Part shown: in pieces, positions 28,991-42,182 of the stretch
Position numbering within the stretch: position 1 is the first letter of the stretch
Layout of the letters: each line of letters begins with the position of its first letter
From: Protopterus annectens
Lineage: Eukaryota > Chordata > Ceratodontiformes > Protopteridae
Assembly (NCBI RefSeq): GCF_019279795.1
Contig: NC_056744.1
Coordinates: 902,082,404-902,146,403 of the forward strand
Length of the DNA: 64,000 nucleotides
Direction of reading: 5' to 3'
The notes under the pieces: model-generated
What the model saw: the letters and a program-made list of their open reading frames with translations, nothing else
Databases searched by the model: none
Told to the model about the DNA's origin: nothing
Made by a program: the position numbers and the translations under genes

Positions 28991-30084
28991 CAGTTTATAG
29001 GAACCAATCCACTGCATGTCCTCAGGATGTAGATGAAAATAGAGTAGCCAAAGAAACCTTAATTGAACACAAGGAGGACATTCATATTGCACACAGAAGG
29101 AACCCCGGTGCATTAACTGTCTAACTATCAGACTGTCCTGCTTATATATTTTTTTTAAGTTGGAAAACTGCTTTAAAAGCAGGACAAACAGACATTTTAC
29201 AAGCCTTCATAAGTCAATTATAGACAGTGGAGGGGGACACCAAATGGGCATTCTACCCAGGATACTAAATTCCCTTGTAAGTTCTATACAGCTTGACTTT
29301 GTTCCAAGAAAACTAGTATTAAACATAAATTTGACTAAACATTAACTACATACATTAATACTAGCCAACACATTCAGCTGACACAATCAGACATTAAAAG
29401 ACCAATAATTTATAATCACTAATATACAATATACCAACACAACACATTTTTAAAATGGACCAGCTGGCACCTCAAAAACTGATCCACTAATGGCTAACTC
29501 CATAACAGGGAAAAATGAAATCAAAGACTAGAGCTCAGTTAGGGGAAGAACATACCCAGAATGCTCCAACTGAAAGCCTGGAATCCATAGCAGCCCCTTG
29601 TATATCAAGTGAAGAAGTCTAGATTACCTGTAAGGTACTAGCATCTCCTTGATAAATGAGATACCTGAGTTATCTCCTGCAAGGTAAGTCACAACAAGGA
29701 TACACCAGTTATGCAGATGCATAACAGTAATTTGATTATGTTGACAGAATTGTTTTTTGTCTTCAGTTTGACTGGGAGGGCACCAACTGACCTAAGTATA
29801 GCTCTGACATCAACCTGAGGCAGGCTTTAACTAACTTGTTTAGAGATGGGTCCAGTACACTGGTGAGAAACTGCATATTCAAAATTAACTCATAAGCCAT
29901 GGAGTAGTCAGTATATGTAAATCTGCATCATGATGAATCTGAAAACATGATTAAACAGCATAGAGATTCTAATGGAGAGCTTCCATTTTGAGGAGCTCAA
30001 TCTTGGTAACAAAAACTTGGCCAATTTCCTCACATTCAAAAGTTGATATACCTTGCAGTTGAAAAGACAGACAGACAGGCAGAT
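28991..30084. other. No recognised feature
   Basis: No frame, repeat or RNA gene could be supported. Confidence 0.45.
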
Positions 30085-30331
30085 AGGACTTCAAGGGAAA
30101 ACTGGATGAATAGATGGGAAACCACAAATTCACCTCTGGTTTAGAAACTTTATCCCTCAAGGATAGGGGCAATGTATATGTCTGGGCTCTGTGCTATTCA
30201 TACTTAAAATATGAGGAATGTAAATTAATTGTACTTATAATACAAGGGCTATATATTTCTTGGAAATGCTTGGCTAGGCTTCAAAAGGTTTTCACAGATC
30301 AATAGCCTAGTTAAATACCTATGAATGTATG
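30085..30331 (+). mobile_element. CR1-family 3' terminus (solo tail)
   Basis: Aligns by eye with the last about 250 bp of copy C: the 'ggatgaatagatgggaaaccacaaa' region against 7190-7210, 'ctcaaggataggggcaa' against 7238-7252, then ggctaggctt and atagcctagttaaatacctatgaat. Extreme 5' truncation. Confidence 0.8.
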
Positions 30332-31199
30332 AACTGCAAAGTCTTTATACAACATAGAAGAGCTTTGACACTCCACTTAATATGGTAGAAATCTTCCTGG
30401 TCAAGAGCATTGCCTTCAATAAATAATTGAATCAGATAAGTGCATGTTATTCTCTGAGTGCAATACTGTCTTTAAAAAGTCAATAAGTTTAGCCCAATCC
30501 ACATAAGAGAATGGTGTTCATGGTCATACTATGACTTACATAAACACAGTGAGACTAGGTGTACAAGTTTTAGGGCTGGATGATCCAGTGCACCTGCAAT
30601 TAACTTAGTGGATGATGTAGCCTCCTTAAGGTTATCAAAAGTAGCACTGTTGCCATCAAGGAGCTAACTGAGCAGAGGCATAAAGACTTTTTAGTTGCAG
30701 TCATCAAACTTCCACACTTGGTAAGCTCAAGACTGGGATTTAAGGGGGCTCTACAATGAATTGAGTCAGAAGCTAAGACTTGATCCACCATCAAGCAAGA
30801 TATAACTACCACTTGGTAAAGCATCATGTCTAGTGAATGTTCTTTTCTATAGGTTAACAACAGTGATTACCTGAAAAAAAACAAGACCCCTCAGAATCAA
30901 GAGAAAGTCCATAGTTAGAGTAAAGTATTATCATTGACTCATACACTGGAATCAACCAAAATTAACCAATTTGGGTATTCCTTGGATGTTCCATGATTAT
31001 GATAAGGATAAAATCGGTGAACATTTGCAGAAATAAAATCAAGCCACTGTGTTCATGCTGAACAAGGAGAAATCTGCAGTTTCTGCTGTTCTAGAGCCAT
31101 GCTCTTAAGAGCTAGTATATCCAAGTAAATTCATGGCCAATAAAAAACAACTCTCAGTCTTAAAGACTGGCAATCCATTGCCTCAAAACATACCACAAA
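30332..31199. other. No recognised feature
   Basis: No coding pattern or repeat found. Confidence 0.45.
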
Positions 31200-31345
31200 C
31201 TTTTAAATCATTGTGTTTGCATGAAGTGATGTCCTTGTGCCTTCTTCAACCCCTCCAAACTTATATGTAATAACCCCTCAGTTACACACCTGAAGGAGAA
31301 ACTTCCCATTAAAATGCCCTGCTCTCTCACATAAATAGCAATTTA
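31200..31345 (+). repeat. Dispersed repeat shared with 42590-42735
   Basis: About 120 bp aligns with the later copy: ccttcttcaacccctccaaac / cctcttcagctcctctaaac, ataacccctcagttac / ataatccctcagtcac, cacctgaag, cttcccattaaaa, and ctctcacataaatagca. By eye identity is near 80 percent. The cacctgaag...aaaa(c/t)gc wording resembles PLE terminal repeats, but no protein is attached. Confidence 0.7.
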
Positions 31346-33236
31346 ATTGTGTCTAGGACTGTAGCCATGAATCTGCAATAAAAGATGATTTCAATCAGTT
31401 GTGTTGCAGCAGCTACAAACTGATCAACTGGCCCTTGATCACCTATTGAAAAGCTGGTATGACCATCATAAGATGACAGTTAAAGTTAGAGAACAATTAA
31501 GTTTCTTTTAAAAAGCTATACCAATCACATGTAACAAATTAGATCAAAGATATGGTATCTGGCTCATTGTTGATAGACAGATATGGCATTTATTTACAGC
31601 ATGCTAAGTGGGGCAAGTTTTTACAACGGGTCTGTGATGATTTGCTGTCTCTTTGGCTGTACTGCAAAGACAGGGAGGACTCCTATCAAAATAAGATTTT
31701 ACCCTGTATCAAAGCAAGAGCATCTGTACCAGGTTAGAACCTCTCTGTTGTAGGAAGCCACAAGCATATCTGCCTTTTCTGGTTCTGTAGAATCCTAAGC
31801 TTTCTTCACAATCTGTATAATGTCAAAGTCTCATATTGAGGTCCTTATCATAAAAATAACCCATGGTGCTGCTGCACAGTGATACAGAGGCAGCACATAC
31901 ATCTGTGCCATTGCTGACCTATGTGCAGAGGAATCTGGCCACAGGAATAGGTTGAAATGGCCACAGACAGGTCTCCTATCCTGGAGAAGGAGAGGAACGC
32001 TGATAACTGTGCAATCACTGATAGAATCCAAGAGTCTCATGGACCATCCCATCATGAATGTGGTGGGTAATGATGCCATGTTATCATTGTACTAGTTGCC
32101 CCCTGCTAGGGATTCTGATCTGCCTACCCCACTCATGAACATTCCTGGGTTCATAAGTTCATCTTCTCAGCAGACCCCTTGCTTCCTAAAAAAAATCCAA
32201 AAGCATGCTATAAGGTTGTCTTTCTGAACAGCTGGACGTTATCATGGTGAAGGGACATGTCAGAGGTTCAAGTAGCAAGTGAATAGGGGTTTTAGGGTTA
32301 TGCATGAATGGAGGATGAGGAGTGTAGTTTGACCAGAGGCTGTGTTGGGATATGGGAAATAAATTGGAAAATAAATACAAAGAACCCATGTCACTCTTCC
32401 AATGATAATGTAATCTGACTAGCAATAAGTTTCCAAAAATAAGTATGCTCTATACGGTTTTAATTGTTCAGTCCCTAAGATGCAGATATAGTTGATAAAA
32501 CTGTCTTGTTTCAAAATATGATCGAAAATGGAAAAACTGTTCTAGTGAATTTTGGATTTTCAGCATAAAACACATCAGGATAGTAAATTAGTTTACCAGC
32601 TTAACGTCTGTGCCATAATAATTAAAGGCTTGTATTAATTATAACAGCAAAGGCAGAGTAGCACAGATAACCAAAACACTCCACAGAGAAACAGAGGTTC
32701 CTTACTTTACCATCTCTAAATGCAATTATTGCAATATCGTCATAAGTAAATCTACTGAATATTTATTAAAAGCTGCAAAAGTAATCCTTATAGAAAGCAT
32801 ACAAGGTTATATTGGTAATAATCCAGAATAAGGCTGCAAATGAATGTCCAACAGGCATACCTCAACACTGTCCAGATTTTGGCAGAATACCTAGATTTCT
32901 GCCTCATATTTTTGTCTGCTCCTTGTAAAATTTAAGGTTTTCTGGCAAACCATTGAGGATTCAAGTCACTAAATTATGACACCCATTTGAGTTTTTGACT
33001 TCACATCCTTTAGAAAATGCATTATATCTCAGATAATATTATTCTAGCAACTTTCTAAGTTTATAAGAATGATATTTAAAATAAGTCTGTATTTTTGGGC
33101 CTTTGTCCCACCATTATTTTAGGCAATGTCTTGATTTCTTGCTCTAAGAGGCTGAGGGATATGCTGACAGATGGACTGCAAAGCAGGTCAATAAAAGTCT
33201 AAGTTTATAAAATTCATATATATCTTCTCTCAATTT
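31346..33236. other. No recognised feature
   Basis: About 1.9 kb with no convincing frame or repeat. The short antisense frames have no family signature. Confidence 0.45.
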
Positions 33237-35280
33237 TCTTTTTTTATTTTTCAAATACATTTGAATGCATACCATAGTATTTACACATAACATCTTAAAT
33301 AACTATGTACACTATTTACATTAGCCTGACACTATAACAGATCTTAATGTATACAGTTACTTTATAAGTATGCCCAATCCATTATCAGAGTGTTTGATCA
33401 ATTATTGTATAGTGTCAATCAACGATAAGACTTTTCTCCAAGGTTGTTGACAAATGACTTTGGATAAATTCTTAGTTCTTTAATTTTAATTTCCAGTAAT
33501 GCTGTGGTCTTCAGTAGGCTGTAGAAGTCTTCCAAAGTTGGCATTGTGTCTGTATTCCATCTTCTCGTTACACACTTCCTTGAAATTGCAAGCAAAGTCC
33601 ATACTAGATACATGCTTGACCTATTTAAATGAGGACCTTCATTCACATTTAATAATACAAGAGCTTTAGTTAAATAAAATGATTAAATGAAGCTTGTAGA
33701 AAGTTATTAATACCATTCAAAAATGGCTTAATTTTAACACAATCAAAGACAATTTGGTTCTAATCTGCATTTTGTACTTGCTCACATCTCAACATATTCC
33801 TTTTATGGAATTTTACTGATTCAATCTGAGGTTAAGAGTTAAGAATGCTCTGTGAAAGCATTTCCAATTAAAAACTTTCCAGTATTGTATAAAGGATGTA
33901 TATTTTATCAATAATAAGATATTTGTTTTAATATCTTCAATTAACTGTATTGAGAGTCCTTTTGTTATATATTTCCAATATGAGGTTTTGGGTGTTGGTT
34001 TATAGTTTATCAGTATTTTGTAAAATTTTGAAATATTGTTTCCCATGTCAAAGTCATTATATATGATTTCATATATGTATTTTGTAAATTTAGATATTTC
34101 TTTAAATGAAGAATTGTTAATTATTCTACTTAAATTTTGTGAATATAACAGAATATTCTGTAAAGTTAGCCAGCCCTGTTGTGGAATTTTGTATGTTGTT
34201 TTTATTACTTGCATATCTAAAACTTTTAGTTCTTTGATACATTGGAGCCAGCAAACAAATCCTTTCTGTTCCCAGGAATTAATAATTTCTCAGTATATTT
34301 TATGTGAAAAGTTCTTTGTGACTATAAATGGTGTTAAAAATATCAAACCAGATTTTTAAATCTATATTTGCATTAATGATTTTCCTAAATGAGTCAATGT
34401 AATAATTAATCATATGTGTTTTAGTGGGTTTAGTTATGTTATATCGCATATTAATACATAATATGTGCCATAACAAATTGTTTGTATCTATTTGATTTTT
34501 TTTTTTTTGTAAATCAAATTCATTTATTGATATTACAGTTAGTAATTCTTTCCAATTTGCAGAGTAATTTGGTCTTATCCAATCTGGAATTGTTTTAGAC
34601 ATTGATGCTTTTATATATGTTGCTATATCAGGAAAATTTAATCCTCCATGTTTCCATGGTCTGATATGATGTATTAAAGCTATTCAGTTTCTTTTGGGAA
34701 ACAATAACAATTTTATTAGGCATGAATTTATTTCTTTAAATATATTCCTTTCTGTTAACAGTTGTATTGCCAAGGCTATATATAGGATATTGGGTAGTAA
34801 AACCATTTTTATTAACTGTAGTCTATCTTTAAATATTAATATTATTTTCTTCCATTTTTTCCACAGAGATTTTAATTGTATTGATGATATTAATGTAGTT
34901 TTTTGAGACTAATTCATTATTATCCTTGCATAACTCAATTACTAGATATTTTCAGGTAGATTCATGTTTCCCTATGATGTGATCCCCTTTAGTCTGCATT
35001 TCATTTTTTTATTTAAAAATAAAAATGTTCATTTTGATTTATTGAAATGGAGTCCTGAAGTCATGTGAAATTTGTCAATTAATGTATCTAATTCTTCTAA
35101 TGTCTCTTTTGTATTAGATAATGTTAGCAATATGTCATCAGCAAATAGCATTTCTTTAGAATTGTGTTGTTCATAAACATCTATTCCTTTGATTTTTATA
35201 TTGTTATGTAACTGACAATATTTCAATAGCCAGAGCAAATAGAATCGGTGATATGGGACATCCTTGTTTAGTGCCTTTTG

Positions 35281-35281
<1 letters not shown>

Positions 35282-35338
<57 letters not shown>
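35282..35338. repeat. (TA)n inside the L1 reverse transcriptase
   Basis: A 57-bp TA run lying, on the minus strand, just before the TKQGCPISP palm motif and after the LGPLTSESIYIY stretch, so it expanded within the RT coding sequence. Confidence 0.95.
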
Positions 35339-35344
<6 letters not shown>

Positions 35345-36533
35345 TCAGAGGTCAAAGGACCTAAATTATTTGTGTATATATATTCTTTAGGAGCTGAGCA
35401 AAGGATGCAAGAAATTCAAATAGCATTAGGATTTTGAATAAATAGTTCCAGTTTAGGGAATCAAAGGCTTTCTCTATATCTAAGCCAATTATGAGTGCTT
35501 ATTCTCTTTATTAACATAATCTATTAGAGAAATTATCCTTTTCATATTGTCATGTGTGTGTCTATTATATATAAATCCAGTTTAATCATTATTTATTGTT
35601 TTGGATAGTGGTAGTTTCATTCTGTTAGGTAATATTGTCATAAATATCTTATAGTCATTATTTAATAATGATATAGGTCTATATAAGGTACAGAGGTTTG
35701 GGGATTTGTTTTCCTTTAGGATTTGTATGATTAAGGAATATCTCAAAGAGAGTGGTATTAAAGCTTGTGACTGAATTTCTAATAGAGTTTTATGGAATAG
35801 GGATAGTATATTTGAAGGAAAAGTGTATATATTTCCATAATTATGGCATCTATACCTGGACCTTTATTATTTTTTACCATCTTTTATTGTATCTGCAATT
35901 TCTTTGTAAGATATGGGTGCTTGCAGATCTAGTTTTAATTTTTATGTTTTTTTATATTAGAACATTTTTCATATAGATTTAATTGATTTATATGTATATT
36001 TTCTTTTTGGAAATGTTCCATATAGTGACTTCTATAGGCATCAAGAATGTCACCTATATCCGAGACATTTTCCCTTTCTTTTCATGGAAGATACTTTTAA
36101 AGTTATTAGTTTTTGATTGTATTTTGACTCTTGTGGATAAAATATGTAGATATTTTGGGAGAAGTGGCCAAGGTATTAATTTTTAGTTTTTCTAAAGCTA
36201 AACTAATTTTATGTGTTAGAATTTTGTTGTATTTATTGTTTAATATTTCTAATTTCTTTTTCTTTCTTTCTTTTTTTCATCTCCAAATGATTTTGATTTT
36301 TTTCAACTTTTACTGACAAAAGTTTGGATTGTAGATCTAATAATTCAAAATCCCATTCTCTGATTTTTTTATACCAAGTTAGGGTTTTACCATATATGTA
36401 AACTTTTACTGAGTCCCATATCATTATTTTATTTATCTCTGTGGTATAATTAACATCTAAGAAGAACTGTAATTCAGATAATAACCAGATTTTGAACTCT
36501 TTAATTTTAATTATATATGCTGGAATTCTGGAG

Positions 36534-37266
36534 TTAAAGATTAATGGTTTGTACCCATTTTTTAAGTTTTAGTATCAATGAATTGTGGTCTAAAAAGGGG
36601 CAGGGAGTGATTGAGAAATTAATAATTTTAAAGTGTAAGTCATAGGCAGTAAATATTTTATCTATTGTAGTTTGGGTACCAAATCTGTGATCTTGATGGG
36701 AAAACAACAAAGATTTATCTTCTCTAAATTTGAAAGTATCTACAAGATGACATGATTCTACCCACTTGTTTAAAGCTTTTGATGCAGCAGATGTTTGCAG
36801 AGGTCTTTTATTTGTAGTTTCAGAAATATCAAATATACAGTTAAAATCTCCTCCTAATATTAAGTTGCCTTTATAATTATTGGAAATGAAATCCAAGTGT
36901 TTTAAACAGTTCCTGTTCCAATACCTGGGAACCAGTATAGATTGGCTAGGGTCCATATTTTGTTATTATATTTAACTATTACTAATGCCATAAGGCCTTC
37001 TTTATCTTCATACTTATAAATAATTTCTGGGTTAATCACATTTGTTTTCCATAAAATTGTTACCCCTTTTGTTTTGTCTTATAAGTGGATTGCACTGACA
37101 TCATATAATCCTTAGGATTCCATATGTAATTGTCATTTGTTTTGAAATGAGTTTCTTGAAGGAAGACAGTTTGTGATTTGTTCAATTTTAAATATTTCAG
37201 TAGATTTGATCTCTTGCTAGGATTGTTTAAGCCATTGATATTTAAAGATAATAAAGTTAAATCCAT
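36534..37266 (-). pseudogene. L1 ORF2 endonuclease domain
   Basis: AP-type endonuclease in at least two frames. 37266-37060 covers the N-terminus, with N (SLNINGLN) and E (QETHF). 36956-36534 covers the rest, with GDFN, a TTIDKIF block (the expected D after I is displaced) and DHNSL, the catalytic DH near the end. Missing sequence between the frames includes a stop/frameshift near 37000. Typical length is about 240 aa and most of it is represented. Confidence 0.85.
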
Positions 37267-38266
37267 CTTAGGTTATTTAGACTATGTATTTTTGTTTTAT
37301 TGTGACTATTAAATATTTTCCTCTGATAACTATAAAGTATATGTTTGAGCTTTTAAAGTAAATTATCAGTTTTATACTTTGAGTATTTACCAATAAAGAA
37401 ATGTTTTGGTCAGGCATACTAAAAATGTTTTTGTGAAATACATTTAAATTAATAAATGTTAACAAAACTAAGATCCGCACTAGCCATGGAATGAAAATTA
37501 TTCCTAATCTGATGGATAAACCTAAGTTCATTATATTATCACTCATACCTTGACAATCCAAAATATCTGAGCTCCATAAATTGAATATGGAGAATATTTG
37601 TAATAGGAATAAGCAATATTTATATTATTTTGAACAGATATAGTACTATTGTAGATTAGACAGAATTTTAATACAATATAAATGTCTACTTATTGTTTAA
37701 GCAATTAATATTTACATGAAAAATAGATGACAAGCAATTCAGTCATAGTAAAGTAGGATGTATCATATATAAAACCTCAGTAAAAGATTATAGCACACAG
37801 TTATTTAAAATATTCACTCTTATTGTTGATTGAAGTTTTTTTAAAATGTATTACTTAATATAAATAGATGGTAATAATATTTATACCTAATGTTTATAAT
37901 ACAATGTATTTTACTGGATATATCAGAAGTTATATTTCATTGTTTTCCAGCATTTAAGTAATCACTTTGCTTGTTGCTAGCTTACTTAAAGCATCAAGTT
38001 GGTTTTATGTGATCATTGATGAAAGTTAATGCATTTTAATTACCAGTGTATCCCTCTTCCCCCATTTCCTACACATAAGGATTTTCATATTTGCCATTTC
38101 TTATTATAAAATGACTACAATCATAGGTTAAAAACAACACATTCACTTATTGTGATTAATGATTATAAGCTCTCTTTCCATATTTATAAATTGCCATTTT
38201 ATGACATAAACTGAAAGTTTTTAGATTTAAATGGCAACATTCTATTTTGTATAATCAGCAAAGGTT
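37267..38266. other. AT-rich spacer between L1 parts; unidentified
   Basis: The first few dozen bases may be the L1 inter-ORF region, but no boundary is visible. A 94-aa minus-strand frame (37561-37277) has no recognisable motif. Confidence 0.4.
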
Positions 38267-38930
38267 AAACTGAGTGATTATTGTAAATTTAATATTATTT
38301 GTTCAGAATGTGATTGTTACATTCTGTGACATTCCTAGTTCAGGCTTCTGTTGTTTCCCTTGAACAACTTTGTCAGCTTGTCATGTATAAAACATTAGTT
38401 ACCTTGGTAACAGCTTAAGTATTATGTATGGTCAATATTGGTTACAAAACCACAATTCAAGTTAAAGCAATTATATGACTTGTTATGCACATTTACTTGT
38501 ATGAGAAAAATTGTCATGCTTCCCCTTTATGTTCAATATAGTATATGCCATTTATGACAAGTTAAAACAGTAGTGTTATTATACACAACCCCATGTTATT
38601 AAACTGAGTGTCTATTGTCAATTTAATAATATTTGTTCAGAATTTGATAGTTACATTCTGTGACATTTCAAGTTCAGCCTTCTATTGTTTCTCCTGAATA
38701 ACTTTGTCAGTTTGATGTCATATATAAATATTAGTTACCTTGGTAACTGCTTAAATATTATATATGGTCAAGATTGGTTACAAAAACTACAATTCAAGTT
38801 AAAGGAATTACATGACTTGTCATGCATATTTACTTATATAGGAAAATCATCATGCTTCCCCTTGATGTTCAATGTATGTCATTTATGACAAGACAGTAGT
38901 GTTATTATACACAAGCCCATGTTATTAAAT
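38267..38930. repeat. Two-copy tandem repeat, unit about 334 bp
   Basis: aaactgagtg...atttaat.atatttgttcag begins at 38267 and again at 38601. The whole units run in parallel (ttacattctgtgacatt, ttagttaccttggtaac, atgcttcccctt, gtgttattatacacaa) with about 10-12 percent differences and small indels. Confidence 0.92.
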
Positions 38931-39219
38931 CCTGTCTTTAATATATAAATTCAGCTGACTGCTTCATCTTACATGATGATTATATATTTTATGTCTAGAT
39001 TTACTAAAATCATTCATTACGTAACTGTGTTTTTCTTTCTTTTTTTTTTTTTTGCTGTTGCTTAGTTATTTGAGAGACCACAAGCTGCAATGCTTATTCT
39101 TATTATTATCTCCTTCCAAGCATGTTTATATAGTCCATAGACTTTAAATTATGAGACCCTTCTAGCTTCTTATTTGTTATATTTCCATCCTTACCTACAC
39201 ACATATCAGTACATCAAGC

Positions 39220-39560
39220 ATGGGCAACAATACCCATCCAGTTTTGCCAGAATATCATTCACTAGTTCATGTGGTGTGTTTCCAGGCTGCTCTTAAAATA
39301 TCCAAATCAGTATTTGTCCTATTCCATTTTATCAGCCTGTTCCATGCAGTGACCACTCTGCCAGTGAACCACTCAACACCTTCCATTCCCACAGATATTT
39401 CCACGAAGGAAATCTGATGACTTTCTATGACTTCCCGGAAACCCAAACACCCCTAGAATCAACTGTCCCCATATGCCCAACATGTCCGAGCAAGTTCACA
39501 TCCCAGACCACTGCAATGGGTACTGCACAAGACCAAGTTCTCTTAGTTTTTTACAATAAC
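39220..39560 (-). mobile_element. CR1/L2-superfamily LINE 3' fragment
   Basis: The minus strand reads EGVEWFTGRVVTAWNRLIKW followed by TDLDILRAAWKHT, the C-terminal WFxxRxxxxWNxLP...SxxxFKxxLD-like pattern. Upstream a GLVQYPLQWSGM block is in another frame. Compare the fragment at 15475-15960. Old and 5'-truncated. Confidence 0.6.
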
Positions 39561-39725
39561 TCAGACTTCCACTCTTATGTAAGTTCTTAATGTGTTTGGA
39601 CCAAAATACATTTTAAATATAAAATTGTGCTTATTATATTTTTTTTATCAAGAATCAACTTAATGAGCTAAACGAAGTGTTGGGACATGATCAGTATGTG
39701 TACATATGCTTTAGAACAGCCCCTT

Positions 39726-39730
<5 letters not shown>

Positions 39731-39779
<49 letters not shown>
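39731..39779. repeat. (TA)n microsatellite
   Basis: A pure TA run of about 48 bp. Confidence 0.96.
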
Positions 39780-39784
<5 letters not shown>

Positions 39785-40089
39785 GATACTTTCTTTAAAC
39801 CAAAAACTTCATTGCCGAGAATCATCTTGGAGGCTCCTCAGAGCCATTAAGCATTATTGTCACTCTGTCTCCATTACCAAAGCAACTTGGGAGTGTCTTC
39901 TTCTGTTAGTGTGTCAGTGTACTGCATACCAGAGGCTCGCAATGCACCTGAAGCAAAGCTTCACTTCACTGCAACTTCAAGCCTAAATTTCTTCCCTTTC
40001 AGTGAGGCAGCAGCCAGGAAAAGAACAGCGAGCAAACAGATAAAAAAAAAACCTCCCAACAAGCCGTCACACAGTTCATATATAACACA

Positions 40090-40140
40090 GTTCATAGTTC
40101 ATAGATTAGTACTAGGCTAACTGCCCTTGTGGGCCATTTT
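40090..40140 (-). mobile_element. CR1-family tail fragment
   Basis: The minus strand reads gggcagttagcctagtacta then atctatgaactatgaactg, the tail signature of copies B-D. Only the last about 50 bp are present. Confidence 0.55.
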
Positions 40141-40360
40141 TTTCAGCTTAGCTCTTCCAGCCTTCCCACCTCTCACTCAGCAGATGTATATACAGGCTAT
40201 TCTCTGCCAAAATATCCTAAATCACAGTGTTATCCACCCCCTTTCCCTGGATCCAGGCTAAAACACCAAATGTCTCTTCCTAATACACAAGCATCAGTAA
40301 ACTTCGATCACAAGTCATAACCCACAGCTTCACAGAGATGAAAACTGCGGCATGCAACAT

Positions 40361-40742
40361 CTGCCAGACACAGCTACATCCACACACACCATCTCAGGCT
40401 TAATCAAACAGCACTCGAAGCTATGCTACCTGCCATAATTGATATTAACTAAGTTTAGACAGAATAATGATGACATTTGTACTAGCTGCCAGACATGGCT
40501 GCATCCATGCACACTATATCAGGATTGATCAAACAGCACTCAAAGCTATGATACCTGCCATAATTGATATTAACTATGTTTAGACAGAATAATAATGACA
40601 TTTGTACTAGCTGCCAGACACAGCTGCATCCACGCACACCATATCAGGATTGATCAAACATCAAACAGCACTCGTAGCTGTGATACCTACCATAATTGAT
40701 ATTAACTATATTTAGATAGAATAATGATGACATTTGTACTAA
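40361..40742. repeat. Three-copy tandem repeat, unit 125 bp
   Basis: Units at 40361-40485, 40486-40610 and 40611-40742 each start ctgccagacac/t and end gacatttgtacta. Units 2 and 3 share atatcaggattgatcaaaca. Unit 3 has a short extra atcaaac duplication. Identity is roughly 90 percent. Confidence 0.95.
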
Positions 40743-41333
40743 GAGCTTGCTGCTATTATTTAACCAGGATATACATGACATTTCTAAATCATACTTCAAC
40801 TGAAGAAGGCATTAGTCTCCATGACAGCATTTTTTTTTCAAAACACTCTACTGTTACTGCGATTATATATGATGTTAATTTGTAAAATTGAGTCTGAACT
40901 CTGATGAATGGTACCTTGTTGAATTAGTTAATTAATTATTTAAATTATTATAAGTAAATCAATGAAAAATGAACAAGATAAGTATTCATTGAGTTCAAGT
41001 AGGGGAATAGAAATGTCTATGTTTGTATTATATGTTGCTTTGTTTGGCTTATATATAATGTAAATAGTAACCCATCTTAACCTACCTTTGTTTGTGAAGA
41101 ATTATTGGACCCTTTGAACATTTTGAATAAATCATTACTGTTTCTCAGTTGTTTAAGAAACCCTCCATTTTTAAATAAAAACAGATGACAAGTGATGTAC
41201 CATATCAGTTGATACTTTGAGAGATGTAGTTGTAAGAATTATTTTTTTGGGACAGCTATCTTGAAGTCAGTTTTTTGTTTCTTCTTTCTAGCATCAGTCC
41301 AAGGATTTGTTTATTTTATTCTTTTAAGAGTAT

Positions 41334-42182
41334 TCATTCCATTTTTTCTGGGATAGACACTAAGTTGTTGTTGTTGATGACTATAGTAGCTTCTAAGTCA
41401 TTAAAGGTTTTCATCGCATTGACAAAAACTATTTTTATCTTGGCTGGAGAGGCCAGCTGTGCTTTAATGTTGTTTTGTTTCAACAGTTTTATTATTGGCC
41501 AGACTTCTTTCCTTTGTTCCAGTATTATGGAAGAATAATCATTGTCAAACCTTATCAAGCTTTGATTGTATTTTAAGGATGATTTTCTCCAAGCAGATTT
41601 TAATATTAGTTCCTTGTCCAGAAATGAAAGATATATTTTATAACTATGGATCTAGGTGGAGTATTTGTTGAGTTAGAAGCAGGTTCCCTCAGTGCTATAT
41701 GCATGCACCCTTTCAATTCCAAATGAAAGTCCCTCTTTCAAGTCTAAAAATTCAGGAATCCAGGTTGTTAAGAATGAAATAATGTCTTCTCCTTCAGTGT
41801 TTTCAGGCACACCAAAGATCTGTATGTTGTTTCTCCTTTCCCTGTTTTCTAAGTCATCTATTTTGTTAAGCAGTCATGTATTCTGTTTAAGCAGAAATTC
41901 TTTTTGGAATTCTTCCCCTTTGAGCCTCCCTTCAATATCATTTAGAGAAGTTTCTATATTTGTTATTTTTGTAAGGTGTTGCTGTAATAGTTCCTTAAGA
42001 GAATCAGTCTGTTTTTGAGAATTTAATTTGAGGTTTTCTAAGTCATTTTTAAAGCCATCCATCTTCAAAGATAGGTCCTGTAAGGTAGATGCCATCGACT
42101 GCAGTTCTTTTTTCAAAGCAGCATCTGGATGAGAATTCCTTGAGTTGTTCATATTCAGTGACTCAGTATATCTCCAAGTCAC
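41334..42182 (-). pseudogene. L1 ORF1 protein (RNA-binding chaperone), frames broken
   Basis: Minus strand. 42182-41874 gives a coiled-coil segment of heptad-like Leu/Lys repeats (LQDLSLKMDGFKNDLENLKL). Then LENRERRNNIQIFGVPENTEG (about 41840-41790) is the start of the RRM domain. IYLSFLDKELILKSAWRKS and FDNDYSSIILEQRKEVWPIIKLLKQ (41640-41400) are the C-terminal domain, ending at a stop at 41334. The order coiled coil-RRM-CTD and total length near 280 aa are normal for vertebrate L1 ORF1p. At least two frameshifts/stops, so not functional. Confidence 0.85.

Larger units (their letters stand above)
33237..37266 (-). mobile_element. L1-clade LINE, ORF2 and 3' end (decayed)
   Basis: Minus-strand L1. 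The 3' end at about 33237-33250 is an A-rich tail (T-rich on +). ORF2 begins at 37266 with MDLTLLSLNINGLNNPSKRSN, the classic L1 endonuclease start, then FLQETHF. Further along are GDFNCIFD (about 36835), TTIDKIF and LDHNSLIL (about 36570), LDIEKAFDSLNWNYLF (RT motif A, about 35490), GTKQGCPISPILFALAIE (about 35275) and FADDILL (about 35140). C-terminal blocks continue to about 33420. A TA microsatellite sits inside the RT region. Many frameshifts; dead. ORF1 lies at 41334-42182. Confidence 0.9.

Noticed and set aside
39857..40120. 87-aa plus-strand ORF with a KQIKKKPPNKP stretch
   Set aside because: Its end overlaps a CR1 tail on the other strand and no family is recognised.
40361..40742. 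Triple repeat considered as an LTR or array of regulatory sites
   Set aside because: Simple head-to-tail duplication of 125 bp with no LTR ends or recognisable sites.
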